Part shown: positions 48,188 to 56,682 of the stretch, piece by piece
How the letters are laid out: each line of letters begins with the position of its first letter
How positions within the stretch are numbered: position 1 is the first letter of the stretch
Source: Deefgea piscis
Lineage (GTDB): Bacteria > Pseudomonadota > Gammaproteobacteria > Burkholderiales > Chitinibacteraceae
Length of the DNA stretch: 64,000 bases
NCBI RefSeq assembly: GCF_013284055.1
Contig: NZ_CP054143.1
Coordinates: forward strand, 2,790,001 to 2,854,000
Reading direction: 5' to 3'
Translations under genes and position numbers: made by a program
Notes under the pieces: model-generated
Told to the model about the DNA's origin: nothing
The model's input: only the letters and a program-made list of their open reading frames with translations
The model's database searches: none

Positions 48188-48327
48188 AGGCGTTAAATCG
48201 GCCATTGCTGCCCAATCACGCGGTCAGCTGGAACAAAAGTCAGCGATTTGATTTGGCATCACCTTCGATATTCAAACTTGAATTCGCTGACGTTAATGAC
48301 GTGCTTTAGCCTGCCCAAACGTTGTGT

Positions 48328-48993
48328 TTAAGCGAGATCGAGAAACTCACATAAATCAGCAAAGCTATGAATTACCGCATCGGCATTGAGTGATTCAACG
48401 TCGCTGCCATAACCATAACTGACTGCCAGTACAGGGCAGCCCGCCGCCCGCGCTGACAATACATCGTTGATTGAGTCACCGACCATCAGCAACTGACTGG
48501 TGGGTACGTTTAATCGGCTGGCGGCATACAGGAGCGGATCAGCAGAGGGTTTTTTATTGCTGACAGTGTCGCCCGCGACCACCACATCAAAATGCGTGTC
48601 GATACCCAACTCGCGTAGCAAAGGCAGGGTGAAGCGTTCTGGTTTATTGGTAACCAGTGCTAATGGAACTTGCCGCTCGCGCAGTAGATGTAAGGTGGCG
48701 AGTACTTTAGGGTAAAAGCGCGTTGCGATATGCAGGCCTGCAAGGTAGTGCGCATTAAAGCTCAGCATACCCTCGCGCTGTATATCGCTGCCGGTATATT
48801 CTGCATCATGGCTATCGGCCAATACCCTTGCGACTAAACTGGCGGCGCCATCACCAACAAAGCTGGCAACGCGGTCACTTTCCAGTGGGGACAGTCCCGC
48901 GTCGGCGCGCGCTAAATTGGCGGCCCGGGCTAAATCATGGATTGAATCGACTAAAGTGCCGTCAAGGTCAAATGCACAAGCAATAATACTCAT
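48328..48993 (-). CDS. gph: Phosphoglycolate phosphatase
   Basis: HAD-family phosphatase that removes 2-phosphoglycolate, 221 residues. It has the nucleophile motif FDLDGTLVDS (D9, D11), the helical cap, VTNKPERF (motif II), KKPSADPLL (motif III lysine) and MVGDSINDVLSARAAGC (motif IV). ATG 48993 follows TGAGG; ATG 49008 is an alternative five codons upstream. The rpe-gph-trpE order is classical in proteobacteria and supports the assignment. Confidence 0.92.
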   Translation of the reverse strand: MSIIACAFDLDGTLVDSIHDLARAANLARADAGLSPLESDRVASFVGDGAASLVARVLADSHDAEYTGSDIQREGMLSFNAHYLAGLHIATRFYPKVLATLHLLRERQVPLALVTNKPERFTLPLLRELGIDTHFDVVVAGDTVSNKKPSADPLLYAASRLNVPTSQLLMVGDSINDVLSARAAGCPVLAVSYGYGSDVESLNADAVIHSFADLCEFLDLA

Positions 48994-49052
48994 TGAAGCC
49001 TCATTCATGTCTGCAAAAATCTAAGTCAAAAAACGCCATTGATCGTATCGAT

Positions 49053-49391
49053 TTACAAAATAGTCAGTAAGCGTGCAAAAGGGCGGCCGATTGCTGCTTT
49101 GCCTTGGTGAATTAAAACCGGCCGCTCGATCAACTGGGGGTGCGCAGCGAGGTGCTCGATAATCTCTGCTGCGCTTAATACTCGCCCTTGGCATAACTCA
49201 GCCCAAAGCGGTTCTTTTTGCCGCACTAAATCCAGCGCGGCGATGTCGAGCATCGCCAGTAAAGCCGTGATTTCATCGGCGCTCAGCGCGTTCTCAAGGT
49301 AAAGACGAACCTCTGGCGAATGCCCTAAGGCGTTCAGTTCGCTCAGGGCCTCGCGGCTTTTGCTACAGCGTGGATTGTGCAGCAGCTGCAT
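49053..49391 (-). CDS. ArsC family reductase-like protein
   Basis: A 112-residue thioredoxin-fold protein with HNPRCSKSREAL at residues 5-16, the ArsC-type cysteine C9 and helix dipole, and RPVLIHQGKAAIGRPFARLL near the C-terminus. This matches the YfgD/ArsC arsenate reductase family. No other ars genes are present, so arsenate may not be the natural substrate. It overlaps the rpe stop by one base (TAATG) and is probably cotranscribed with rpe. Confidence 0.85.
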   Translation of the reverse strand: MQLLHNPRCSKSREALSELNALGHSPEVRLYLENALSADEITALLAMLDIAALDLVRQKEPLWAELCQGRVLSAAEIIEHLAAHPQLIERPVLIHQGKAAIGRPFARLLTIL

Positions 49392-50068
49392 TACGCCACC
49401 TTGGCCAGTTCGGCGCGCATTTGGTCAATGACGGTTTTGTAATCGGGTTGACCATAAATAGCGGAACCCGCAACAAAGGTATCGACGCCCGCCGCCGCAC
49501 ACGCGGCAATATTGTCGACTTTGACCCCGCCATCGATTTCCAGCCAGATTTCTCGGCCAGTTTTGGCGGTATAAGCATCGATTAAAGCGCGCGCTTGCCG
49601 TGCTTTGACTAAAGTTTCGGCAATAAAGGATTGGCCGCCATAACCGGGATTGACTGACATCAGCAAAATCATGTCAATTTTGTCCATCACGTAGTCAAGG
49701 TAATGCAGTGGTGTGGCCGGATTAAATACCAAGCCTGCTTTACAGCCCGATTCTTTAATTAAACCCAATGAGCGATCAATATGCTCAGAGGCTTCGGGGT
49801 GGAAAGTAATGATGTTGGCGCCCGCTTTGGCAAAGTCGGGGATAATGCGATCAACCGGTTTTACCATTAAATGCACATCAATCGGCGCGTCGGTCCATGG
49901 CCGGATGGCATCGCAAACCAAAGGACCTATGGTGAGATTAGGCACATAATGGTTATCCATGACATCAAAGTGAATGATGTCGGCGCCAGCAGCGATAACG
50001 TTTTTTACTTCTTCACCCAAACGGGCAAAGTCAGCCGATAAAATACTTGGGGCGATGCGATAAGTCAT
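49391..50068 (-). CDS. rpe: Ribulose-phosphate 3-epimerase
   Basis: Interconverts ribulose 5-phosphate and xylulose 5-phosphate in the pentose phosphate pathway, 225 residues. TIM-barrel motifs include [72 protein letters not shown] and FVAGSAIYG, which contain the metal-binding His and Asp residues. ATG 50068 is the family start (MTYRIAPS). It is divergent from apaG. Confidence 0.96.
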   Translation of the reverse strand: MTYRIAPSILSADFARLGEEVKNVIAAGADIIHFDVMDNHYVPNLTIGPLVCDAIRPWTDAPIDVHLMVKPVDRIIPDFAKAGANIITFHPEASEHIDRSLGLIKESGCKAGLVFNPATPLHYLDYVMDKIDMILLMSVNPGYGGQSFIAETLVKARQARALIDAYTAKTGREIWLEIDGGVKVDNIAACAAAGVDTFVAGSAIYGQPDYKTVIDQMRAELAKVA

Positions 50069-50223
50069 GAATCCGGCTCCTAAGAAGGCAAGAATAGGCA
50101 CTAGTAGGCTCTAGTGTGCCAGTTTAACGCGAAAACAAGATGACTTTGCTCAATATGCGTTCGCCACGCTGGTAAACTGCCACATCGCCCTGATCTACCA
50201 CAGGACATACGGAGAATTTTAAA

Positions 50224-50601
50224 TTGGAAGCCACTTATAAAATTAGCGTGACGGCTCGGCCGTTTTATCTCGCTGAGCAGTCCAATGAAAGTGCAGAGCA
50301 ATACACTTTTGCCTATCAAATTACCATTACCAATGAAGGCAATGTGCCCGCCAAATTGATGGCGCGGCATTGGGTGATTGAAGATGGCCAAGGTCAAAAG
50401 CAAGAAGTGCGCGGCTTGGGGGTGGTCGGTGAACACCCAGAAATTGCGCCGGGTGAGAGTTTCGAATACACCAGTGGTGTAACGCTCAATGCCCCTGTTG
50501 GCACCATGCGCGGCAGTTACCAAATGATGGCCGCAGATGGCACTGAATTCGAAGCGATCATCGCGCCATTTATTCTTTCTATGCCCCGGACATTGCATTA
50601 A
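50224..50601 (+). CDS. apaG: ApaG protein (TTG start)
   Basis: A 125-residue immunoglobulin-like (fibronectin III-fold) protein. Conserved segments are the NPxxxxYxFAYQITITNEG strand, RHWVIEDGQGQKQEVRGLGVVGEHPEIAPGESFEYTSG and MRGSYQM. The start is TTG at 50224, preceded by CGGAGAA; it gives the exact family N-terminus and no ATG is available upstream. The biochemical role of ApaG is unsettled. It overlaps the next gene by one base (TAATG). Confidence 0.93.
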   Translation: MEATYKISVTARPFYLAEQSNESAEQYTFAYQITITNEGNVPAKLMARHWVIEDGQGQKQEVRGLGVVGEHPEIAPGESFEYTSGVTLNAPVGTMRGSYQMMAADGTEFEAIIAPFILSMPRTLH

Positions 50602-52376
50602 TGAGATCAACAGTAGAAAAAAAATCAAACAAACCGCGTAAAGATTGGCAGACCTTATCCACGTTGTTGCCGTATTTGATGCAATATAAGTTTCGGGTTT
50701 TTGCTGCCCTCAGTCTGCTGATTGCCGCCAAACTGGCCAATGTGTCAGTGCCCTTGGTACTCAAAGACATTGTTGATCACCTGGATGTGCAAAATCAGCC
50801 CTTAGTATTGCCTTTAACGTTGATTTTGGCGTATGGCGCGCTGCGGCTGAGTTCGGCGGTTTTTGGTGAAATGCGCGATGCGGTATTTGCCAAAGTCACC
50901 CAAGGTGCGATTCGTCGAGTGGCCTTGCAGGTGTTTGAACATTTACATCGCTTGTCGCTGCGCTTTCATTTGGAGCGCCAAACCGGCGGCATGAGTCGCG
51001 ATATTGATCGCGGCACCAAGGGCATTGCGTTTTTATTGAACTTTATGTTGTTCAATATTTTACCAACCTTGGTTGAGATTGCTTTAGTCGCGGTGATTTT
51101 GCTTAAAAAATACGATTGGTGGTTTGCTGCGGTCACTTTTGCAACGGTGGCGGTTTATATCGCATTTACGCTGGGCGTTACCGAGTGGCGGATGCGCTAT
51201 CGGCGAGAAATGAATACCTTAGATTCCAATGCCAATACCCGGGCCATTGATAGTTTGATTAATTATGAAACCGTGAAGTACTTCGGCAATGAGCGCTGGG
51301 AGGCCGAGCGCTACGATGCCAGCATGCAGCAGTGGGAAGGCGCGGCGGTACGCAATCAAGTGTCTTTGTCGTTTTTAAACGCTGGGCAGGCCATCATTAT
51401 TGCCGTTGGGGTGACGCTTTTGGTGGGTATGGCGGCCGATGGCGTGGTGAAGGGCACGATGACGCTGGGCGATTTGGTGTTAGTGAATGCATTTTTATTG
51501 CAATTGTATGCGCCATTGAATTTTTTGGGTTTTGTTTACCGAGAGATTAAAAATTCTTTAGCCGATATGGAAAAAATGTTTGGCTTAATGAGTAAAGGCG
51601 CTGAAATCAAAGACAAGCCCAATGCACAAGCCCTACAAACCCCGAGTGCGGCCATCACCTTTTCACATGTTGATTTTGGCTATGAACAAAATCGACAAAT
51701 CCTACAAGATATTAGCTTTAGCATTCCTGCGGGTAAAACGGTGGCGGTTGTTGGTGCTAGTGGCGCGGGGAAATCGACCTTGTCGCGCTTGTTGTATCGT
51801 TTTTATGATGTGAATTCGGGTGCAATCGAGATTAATGGCGTTGATCTGCGTGATTTAACGCAATCGAGTTTGCGCGCGCATATCGGGATCGTGCCGCAAG
51901 ATACGGTTTTGTTTAACGACACAATTTACTACAACATTGCTTACGGCAAGCCAACAGCGAGTCGTGATGAGGTGATTGAGGCGGCAAAATCAGCCCATAT
52001 TTACGATTTCATTATGAGTTTGCCCGAAGGATTTGAAACGACCGTTGGTGAGCGTGGTTTGAAACTGTCAGGTGGTGAAAAGCAAAGGGTGGCGATTGCG
52101 CGTACCGTCTTGAAAAACCCGCCGATTTTAATTTTTGATGAGGCCACCAGTGCCCTTGACTCACACACTGAAAAAGCGATTCAGGCTGAATTAAAAGCGA
52201 TTTCTCTAAATCGAACGACCTTGGTTGTGGCGCATCGCTTGTCGACGATATCGGATGCTGATGAAATTTTGGTGATGCGCGATGGCTGCATTGTCGAGCG
52301 TGGCAACCATCGTCAATTGCTGGCTTTGGATGGCGTTTACGCGCAAATGTGGGCCCTGCAATTGAGTTCCGAATAA
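50601..52376 (+). CDS. Atm1/HMT1-type ABC exporter (fused permease-ATPase)
   Basis: A 591-residue half-transporter that would act as a homodimer. The N-terminal domain has six membrane helices and the family mark NYETVKYFGNE (about 215-225), close to Atm1/ABCB7 exporters of glutathione-linked compounds. The ATPase has Walker A GASGAGKST (about 383-391), the signature LSGGEKQRVAIAR (about 488), Walker B ILIFDEATSALD and the switch His in VAHRLSTI. In alphaproteobacteria such proteins export metal-thiol complexes; the cargo here is unknown. Translation is coupled to apaG. Confidence 0.92.
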   Translation: MRSTVEKKSNKPRKDWQTLSTLLPYLMQYKFRVFAALSLLIAAKLANVSVPLVLKDIVDHLDVQNQPLVLPLTLILAYGALRLSSAVFGEMRDAVFAKVTQGAIRRVALQVFEHLHRLSLRFHLERQTGGMSRDIDRGTKGIAFLLNFMLFNILPTLVEIALVAVILLKKYDWWFAAVTFATVAVYIAFTLGVTEWRMRYRREMNTLDSNANTRAIDSLINYETVKYFGNERWEAERYDASMQQWEGAAVRNQVSLSFLNAGQAIIIAVGVTLLVGMAADGVVKGTMTLGDLVLVNAFLLQLYAPLNFLGFVYREIKNSLADMEKMFGLMSKGAEIKDKPNAQALQTPSAAITFSHVDFGYEQNRQILQDISFSIPAGKTVAVVGASGAGKSTLSRLLYRFYDVNSGAIEINGVDLRDLTQSSLRAHIGIVPQDTVLFNDTIYYNIAYGKPTASRDEVIEAAKSAHIYDFIMSLPEGFETTVGERGLKLSGGEKQRVAIARTVLKNPPILIFDEATSALDSHTEKAIQAELKAISLNRTTLVVAHRLSTISDADEILVMRDGCIVERGNHRQLLALDGVYAQMWALQLSSE

Positions 52377-52409
52377 GCGAAACCTTCGATTTTTAAAAAA
52401 TATATACAG

Positions 52410-52440
52410 TAAAGCCCTAGCTTTATTGAGTTTGTTGTTA
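52410..52440 (+). terminator. Weak terminator after the ABC exporter
   Basis: TAAAGC/GCTTTA forms a six-bp stem with a short loop, followed by a T-rich stretch (TTGAGTTTGTTGTT). Confidence 0.4.
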
Positions 52441-52513
52441 AAAATCAAACACCAATCAGAATGTAAGCAAATAGCGTAAATTTGTCACAGTTTTATTTAT
52501 GCGATTCGCGTGT

Positions 52514-52562
52514 AATAGCGCCCACATCGACTACATACTGTACGTCAGTGTGTGGCGCTATT
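52514..52562 (+). promoter_or_regulatory. 5' leader hairpin before the serine transporter
   Basis: AATAGCGCC (52514-52522) pairs exactly with GGCGCTATT (52554-52562), enclosing CACA/TGTG words that extend the stem. It ends about 16 bases before the start codon. It could shape translation or early termination; no known riboswitch is recognised. Confidence 0.45.
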
Positions 52563-52578
52563 ATTTTGGGGGTTGCAT

Positions 52579-53814
52579 ATGTCGTTAGATCGTAAAGATT
52601 GGGAATGGGTATTGACGTGTTTCGGAACGGCGGTGGGGGCTGGGATCTTATACCTCCCTATCCGGGCTGGTTTGGGTGGAATCTGGCCGATGTTGATTTT
52701 GACCGCAATTATTTTTCCGATTACGTTTGTTGCGCATCGCGGGATCACTCGGGTTGTTGCTTCGTGCCCGAAGCCGACAGATATTATTGGCGCGGTTGAA
52801 TATGACCTTGGCCGTAATGTTGGGTTTGCAGTTTCTATTCTTTACTTCTTGTCGATTGTGACCATTTGCGTGGGCTATGCCACGGGTGTAACCAATATCG
52901 TTGAGTCTTTTTTGCATAATCAATTGGGCATTGTTGGCACGTCACGCACCGTGTTGACCTTTTTGCTCTTGGCCGGTTTGACGGGTGTCATTTTGGCCGG
53001 TGAAAAATTCATGGTTCGCATTACGTCAATGATGACGTTTCCATTGATCATTATGCTGGCTGGTTTGTCGATTTATATGATTCCACAATGGAATACAGCG
53101 ATTCTAAGCGCGCCATTTGAGATGGGTGACGTGTTTAAAAATATGTTGTTATTGTTCCCAGTGTTAGTTTTTGCGATGAATTTTTCGCCAGTTTGTTCAA
53201 CACTAGCGGCTTCGTATCGTTCGCAATTTGGTGCTGAAGAAGCCGTGAAGCGCACGGATGGGGTTATCAAATGGACTTCATTGATTTTGTTGGTCTTTGT
53301 GATGTTCTTTGTGTTTTCGATGGTGCTAGCGACTTCGCCTGAAGTACTGGCGGCATCCCAAGCGAAGAATGTTGATATTTTGACAACGGTGTCTTTAATT
53401 GTTTCGCAGCCTTTCTTGCAATATTTGATTCCACTGATTGCATTTTTAGCCATTGCTAGCTCGTATTTTGGTCATTTTGTCGGCACCCGTGAAGGCTTGG
53501 TGGGAATTACGACTCGAGTGATGACTTGGAATAATCCAGCGGCGGAAGCAAATTTAAATCTTAAAAAAATCAATATGATCGTAACCATTGTCATGATGAT
53601 TGGTCTTTGGTTCTTGGCGGTTTACAACCCACCCATTCTAAAAATCATCGGTGCTTTGTCGGCGCCAATTATTGCGATTTATGCGTACTTAATGCCAGTC
53701 ATGTTGATGAAACGAATTCCGCGTTTGTTTATCTATCAATCAAAGACCGCTGGATTTATCTTTGTGATGGGTTTGGTCGGTATTGTTGGCGACTTTGCCG
53801 GTAGTTATTTGTAA
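52579..53814 (+). CDS. sdaC: HAAAP family amino acid permease, probably serine transporter
   Basis: An 11-helix hydroxy/aromatic amino acid permease of 411 residues. It shows WEWVLTCFGTAVGAGILYLPIRAGLGGIWP at the N-terminus, typical of SdaC/TdcC/DlsT, and FAMNFSPVCSTLAASYR in the middle. Proton-coupled serine uptake is inferred from the family and from the following L-serine dehydratase gene. ATG 52579 follows TGGGGGTT; a reading from 52552 would add nine residues without a ribosome site. Confidence 0.88.
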   Translation: MSLDRKDWEWVLTCFGTAVGAGILYLPIRAGLGGIWPMLILTAIIFPITFVAHRGITRVVASCPKPTDIIGAVEYDLGRNVGFAVSILYFLSIVTICVGYATGVTNIVESFLHNQLGIVGTSRTVLTFLLLAGLTGVILAGEKFMVRITSMMTFPLIIMLAGLSIYMIPQWNTAILSAPFEMGDVFKNMLLLFPVLVFAMNFSPVCSTLAASYRSQFGAEEAVKRTDGVIKWTSLILLVFVMFFVFSMVLATSPEVLAASQAKNVDILTTVSLIVSQPFLQYLIPLIAFLAIASSYFGHFVGTREGLVGITTRVMTWNNPAAEANLNLKKINMIVTIVMMIGLWFLAVYNPPILKIIGALSAPIIAIYAYLMPVMLMKRIPRLFIYQSKTAGFIFVMGLVGIVGDFAGSYL

Positions 53815-53845
53815 TTAGTATAAATACTGAATACGGTTGTTTTGC

Positions 53846-53886
53846 TGGATCAGTCAGGCGCACCGCCTGTCTGATCCATTTTATTT
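53846..53886 (+). terminator. Rho-independent terminator between sdaC and sdaA
   Basis: TGGATCAGTCAGGCG pairs with CGCCTGTCTGATCCA (14 of 15 positions) around CAC, followed by TTTTATTT. It may partly uncouple the two genes. Confidence 0.88.
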
Positions 53887-53921
53887 AGAGTTAGTGGTGA
53901 TCCTGCTAACGGGAGTGAATG

Positions 53922-55289
53922 ATGTTAAGTGTTTTTGATTTATTTAAAATTGGTATTGGTCCATCGAGTTCTCATACCGTGGGGCCGATGGTTGCGGCAA
54001 AAACGTTTGTTGATGATCTGCTCGCGCAGGGAAAGATGCTGCAAGTGCGTCGGGTTTCCGTTGATTTTTACGGCTCTTTAGCTTTAACGGGCGAGGGGCA
54101 TGGCTCTGTTAGTGCTGCTTTGGTTGGTCTAGAGGGTGATACGCCTAAGTTTGTTGAGCCAGAGCGCGTTGGTTTACGTTTTCAGCAGCTTAAATGCCAA
54201 GATGCGCAATTGTTGATCGCGGGCACGCACCCGATTGCTTTTGATTTTCAGCGTGACGTTCAGTTGCATAAACACTTGTTTTTAAAGCAGCATTCTAACG
54301 GCATTCGTTTCCGTGCTTTTGATGGCGATGAAGTTGAGTTGGCCAACGATGTGTTCTTTTCGATTGGTGGCGGTTTTGTGGTGAGCGAGGCTGAATTTGG
54401 TCAGACTCGTGAATCTACGCCGGTGCCGTTTCCATTTCAAAATGCCGCTGATTTATTGGCGCATTGCCGTGCACAAGGCAAGTCCATCGCCCAGATTATG
54501 ATGGCCAATGAGTTGGCGACTCAGTCTGAGTCAACTGTCCGTGCGCAATTATTAGAGATTGCCAATGTGATGCAACAGTGCATTCATAATGGTTGTACTC
54601 GTGAGGGTGAATTGCCGGGCGGCTACCACGTAAAACGTCGCGCACCGGGGATTTTCCGCAAAATGGTTGGCATGCAGCTAACGGGTCGAGCTGATTTTAT
54701 GCTGTGGCCGATGATTTATGCGATTGCGGTTTCTGAAGAAAACGCCAGTGGCGGACGCATTGTCACCGCTCCGACCAATGGTGCAGCAGGGATTATTCCC
54801 GCAGTATTGCAGTATTATCGTAATTTTACGCCTAATGCCAATGAAGCTGGTGTGGTGGACTTTTTGCTAACGGCCGCGGCGATTGGCATGTTGTATAAAA
54901 TGAATGCGTCTATTTCTGGCGCTGAAGTTGGCTGTCAAGGCGAAGTGGGCGTGGCTTGTTCAATGGCAGCGGGTGCGTATTGTGCGGTGCTCGGCGGTAC
55001 TTTAGAACAAGTTGAAAATGCCGCTGAAATTGGTATGGAACATCATCTTGGATTAACGTGTGATCCTGTTGGTGGCTTGGTGCAAATTCCATGTGTAGAA
55101 CGCAATGGTGTTGCTGCGGAAAAAGCAATTAAAGTCGCACAATTGGCGCTGATGGAAAACGGCGAGCACAAGGTGAGCCTAGACGAAGTCATTGCGACGA
55201 TGTACCGCACGGGCATGGATATGCATAATATCTATAAGGAAACATCCCTGGGTGGTTTGGCGCTGACGGTGGGTGTGCCTGCGTGTTAA
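53922..55289 (+). CDS. sdaA: L-serine ammonia-lyase (iron-sulfur type)
   Basis: Deaminates L-serine to pyruvate with an oxygen-sensitive [4Fe-4S] cluster, 455 residues. The N-terminal beta domain shows [21 protein letters not shown] and [19 protein letters not shown]. The alpha domain has the cluster cysteines in [19 protein letters not shown] and [21 protein letters not shown] 53922 gives better spacing to GGGAG than ATG 53919. With the neighbouring transporter it forms a serine catabolic pair. Confidence 0.95.
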   Translation: MLSVFDLFKIGIGPSSSHTVGPMVAAKTFVDDLLAQGKMLQVRRVSVDFYGSLALTGEGHGSVSAALVGLEGDTPKFVEPERVGLRFQQLKCQDAQLLIAGTHPIAFDFQRDVQLHKHLFLKQHSNGIRFRAFDGDEVELANDVFFSIGGGFVVSEAEFGQTRESTPVPFPFQNAADLLAHCRAQGKSIAQIMMANELATQSESTVRAQLLEIANVMQQCIHNGCTREGELPGGYHVKRRAPGIFRKMVGMQLTGRADFMLWPMIYAIAVSEENASGGRIVTAPTNGAAGIIPAVLQYYRNFTPNANEAGVVDFLLTAAAIGMLYKMNASISGAEVGCQGEVGVACSMAAGAYCAVLGGTLEQVENAAEIGMEHHLGLTCDPVGGLVQIPCVERNGVAAEKAIKVAQLALMENGEHKVSLDEVIATMYRTGMDMHNIYKETSLGGLALTVGVPAC

Positions 55290-55311
55290 CCCAATAACAG
55301 GAGGTAAGCAC

Positions 55312-55773
55312 ATGCAAAAAGTGCTGATGATTTGTACTGGCAATATTTGTCGCAGCCCAACTGCGGATGGTGTGTTGCGACATAAAGTGCTGGCACAGCA
55401 TTTGGCGGGACAAATTGAAGTCGATTCTGCTGGAACGCAAAGTTATCATGTGGGTGAGGCGCCCGATCGACGGGCGCAAAAACATGCTTTGCGCCGTGGT
55501 TATGATTTGTCAGCTTTACGGGCTAGGCAAGTTAATGCTATGGATTTTGCTGAGTATGATTTGATTTTAGCTATGGATAAAAGTCACCTAGCTTACTTGA
55601 AACAGCATTGCCCTGTTAACCATCAGCACAAGCTGCGCTTATTTATGACTTTTGCGACCCAATCGAGCGAGCGTGAAGTGCCTGATCCTTATTACGGTGG
55701 GGATGCTGGTTTTGAGTTGGTGCTTGATTTGATTGAAGATGCTTGCGACGGGATTTTGCAATCTCTGCGTTAG
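55312..55773 (+). CDS. Low molecular weight protein-tyrosine phosphatase
   Basis: A 153-residue LMW-PTP. The catalytic loop CTGNICRS runs from C8 to R14/S15, and the general acid lies in the VPDPYYGGD segment. The rest of the fold (VDSAGTQSYHVGEAPDRRAQKHALRRGYDLS) is typical. A strong ribosome site (AGGAGG) precedes ATG 55312. It follows sdaA by 22 bases. Such enzymes often counter BY-kinases of capsule synthesis, but no such genes are here, so the substrate is unknown. Confidence 0.93.
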   Translation: MQKVLMICTGNICRSPTADGVLRHKVLAQHLAGQIEVDSAGTQSYHVGEAPDRRAQKHALRRGYDLSALRARQVNAMDFAEYDLILAMDKSHLAYLKQHCPVNHQHKLRLFMTFATQSSEREVPDPYYGGDAGFELVLDLIEDACDGILQSLR

Positions 55774-55788
55774 CGGGTAAACCCCGAT

Positions 55789-55818
55789 TTGCACTTAGGG
55801 CATAAAAAGCATTAAAAT
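55789..55818 (+). promoter_or_regulatory. Likely promoter of the Mn riboswitch transcript
   Basis: TTGCAC (55789-55794) and TAAAAT (55813-55818) are separated by 18 bp and lie just upstream of the riboswitch. Confidence 0.55.
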
Positions 55819-55824
55819 GCCGCC

Positions 55825-55965
55825 TTACCCTTCGGGGGAGTAGTCGCCTGCCTGAGTTTAGGTCTATTGCCTAATCGTTTGAGCAGGGTCTGTGTCAACA
55901 TATTTGCAGCTGAACGCATGGCATAGATAGCGAGCTTTTTGCTTCGCCTGACGAGACCTGAAGTT
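55825..55965 (+). ncRNA. yybP-ykoY-type (Mn2+) riboswitch
   Basis: The leader begins with TTCGGGGGAGTAGTCGCC and ends with GACGAGACCTGAAG, matching the conserved GGGGAGTAG and GACGAGACC parts of the yybP-ykoY class, with GTCAACATA between. The next gene is a UPF0016 cation exporter, a typical target of this Mn2+-sensing RNA. The exact helices cannot be checked by eye. Confidence 0.8.
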
Positions 55966-56033
55966 ATTGTCGCGTATTCCTGGATGGGCTACGCGCAATG
56001 ACTTCTTGTTTCTGCCCATCCGGAGTGCTGTTT

Positions 56034-56603
56034 ATGTTTGATACGTTGTTAGTTTCAACTGGCGTAGTGGCTATTGCCGAAATGGGCGATAAAACACAAT
56101 TACTGTCGTTGATTCTTGCTGCCCGTTTTCGTCGGCCGTTGCCGATTGTGGCGGGCATTTTTGTTGCAACTGTTTTGAATCACTTTGCTGCTGCATGGAT
56201 AGGGCAGCAGGTGGCTGGTTTGATTTCTGCCGAGATTTTGCGCTGGATTGTCGGACTTGGTTTCTTGGCGATTGCTGCGTGGGCTTTGGTGCCCGATAAA
56301 ATCAGCGAAGAAGAATCACAAGTAAAACCGTACGGGGCTTTTGTTGCGACAACAATAGCGTTCTTTTTTGCCGAAATTGGTGATAAAACGCAAATCGCAA
56401 CGGTCGCGTTGGCTTTAAAGTACACCCCATTGTGGCAGGTGGTTATGGGAACAACGATAGGAATGATGCTAGCCAATGTGCCCGCAGTGTATTTGGGTAA
56501 TTGGATTGCCGCGCGAATGCATTTATTGCAAATGATTCGATTTGTTGCGGCTGGCGTCTTTGCGATTCTAGGTGTCTTGGCCCTGATGGGTGTTGCGGGT
56601 TAA
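56034..56603 (+). CDS. UPF0016/GDT1 family Mn2+ exporter
   Basis: A 189-residue inner-membrane protein with six helices and two copies of the family motif E-x-G-D-K-T: EMGDKT at 16-21 and EIGDKT at 114-119. Bacterial members (MneA/MntX) export manganese and are switched on by the riboswitch class found just upstream. ATG 56034 follows CGGAGTG; the reading from 55998 would add 12 non-family residues. Induction by manganese is inferred. Confidence 0.9.
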   Translation: MFDTLLVSTGVVAIAEMGDKTQLLSLILAARFRRPLPIVAGIFVATVLNHFAAAWIGQQVAGLISAEILRWIVGLGFLAIAAWALVPDKISEEESQVKPYGAFVATTIAFFFAEIGDKTQIATVALALKYTPLWQVVMGTTIGMMLANVPAVYLGNWIAARMHLLQMIRFVAAGVFAILGVLALMGVAG

Positions 56604-56623
56604 AAATGTAGTTGAAAGAGAAG

Positions 56624-56647
56624 GCGAGCCTTGTGCTCGCTTTTGTT
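56624..56647 (+). terminator. Rho-independent terminator after the UPF0016 gene
   Basis: GCGAGC pairs with GCTCGC around CTTGT and is followed by TTTTGTTATT. Confidence 0.8.
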
Positions 56648-56682
56648 ATTCGTTAATTAAAAAAACATCTCAGGGAGTAGGT

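Larger units (their letters stand above)
47957..48327 (-). promoter_or_regulatory. gph-trpE intergenic region with several dyads
   Basis: These 371 bases carry no ordinary gene. Read on the minus strand from the gph end they hold an imperfect dyad (48239-48291), a perfect 12-bp hairpin (48152-48187), a dyad GTGCGTGAA/TTCACGCAC around a predicted promoter (48104-48139), a 19-residue leader peptide (48003-48062) and a GC-rich hairpin with a pyrimidine tract (47969-48013). Together they look like a terminator and control region for trpE. Confidence 0.6.

Noticed and set aside
47957-48205. N-terminal extension of TrpE by 83 residues
   Set aside because: The frame is open, but the family N-terminus begins at 47956 with a ribosome site. 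The extension overlaps the promoter, leader peptide and hairpin.
49053-49391. Arsenic resistance locus
   Set aside because: Only one ArsC-fold gene is present, without arsB, arsR or other ars genes, and it is coupled to rpe.
50101-50628. 175-codon minus-strand frame opposite apaG
   Set aside because: It covers the strongly conserved apaG gene, which explains the sequence, and shows no recognisable domain.
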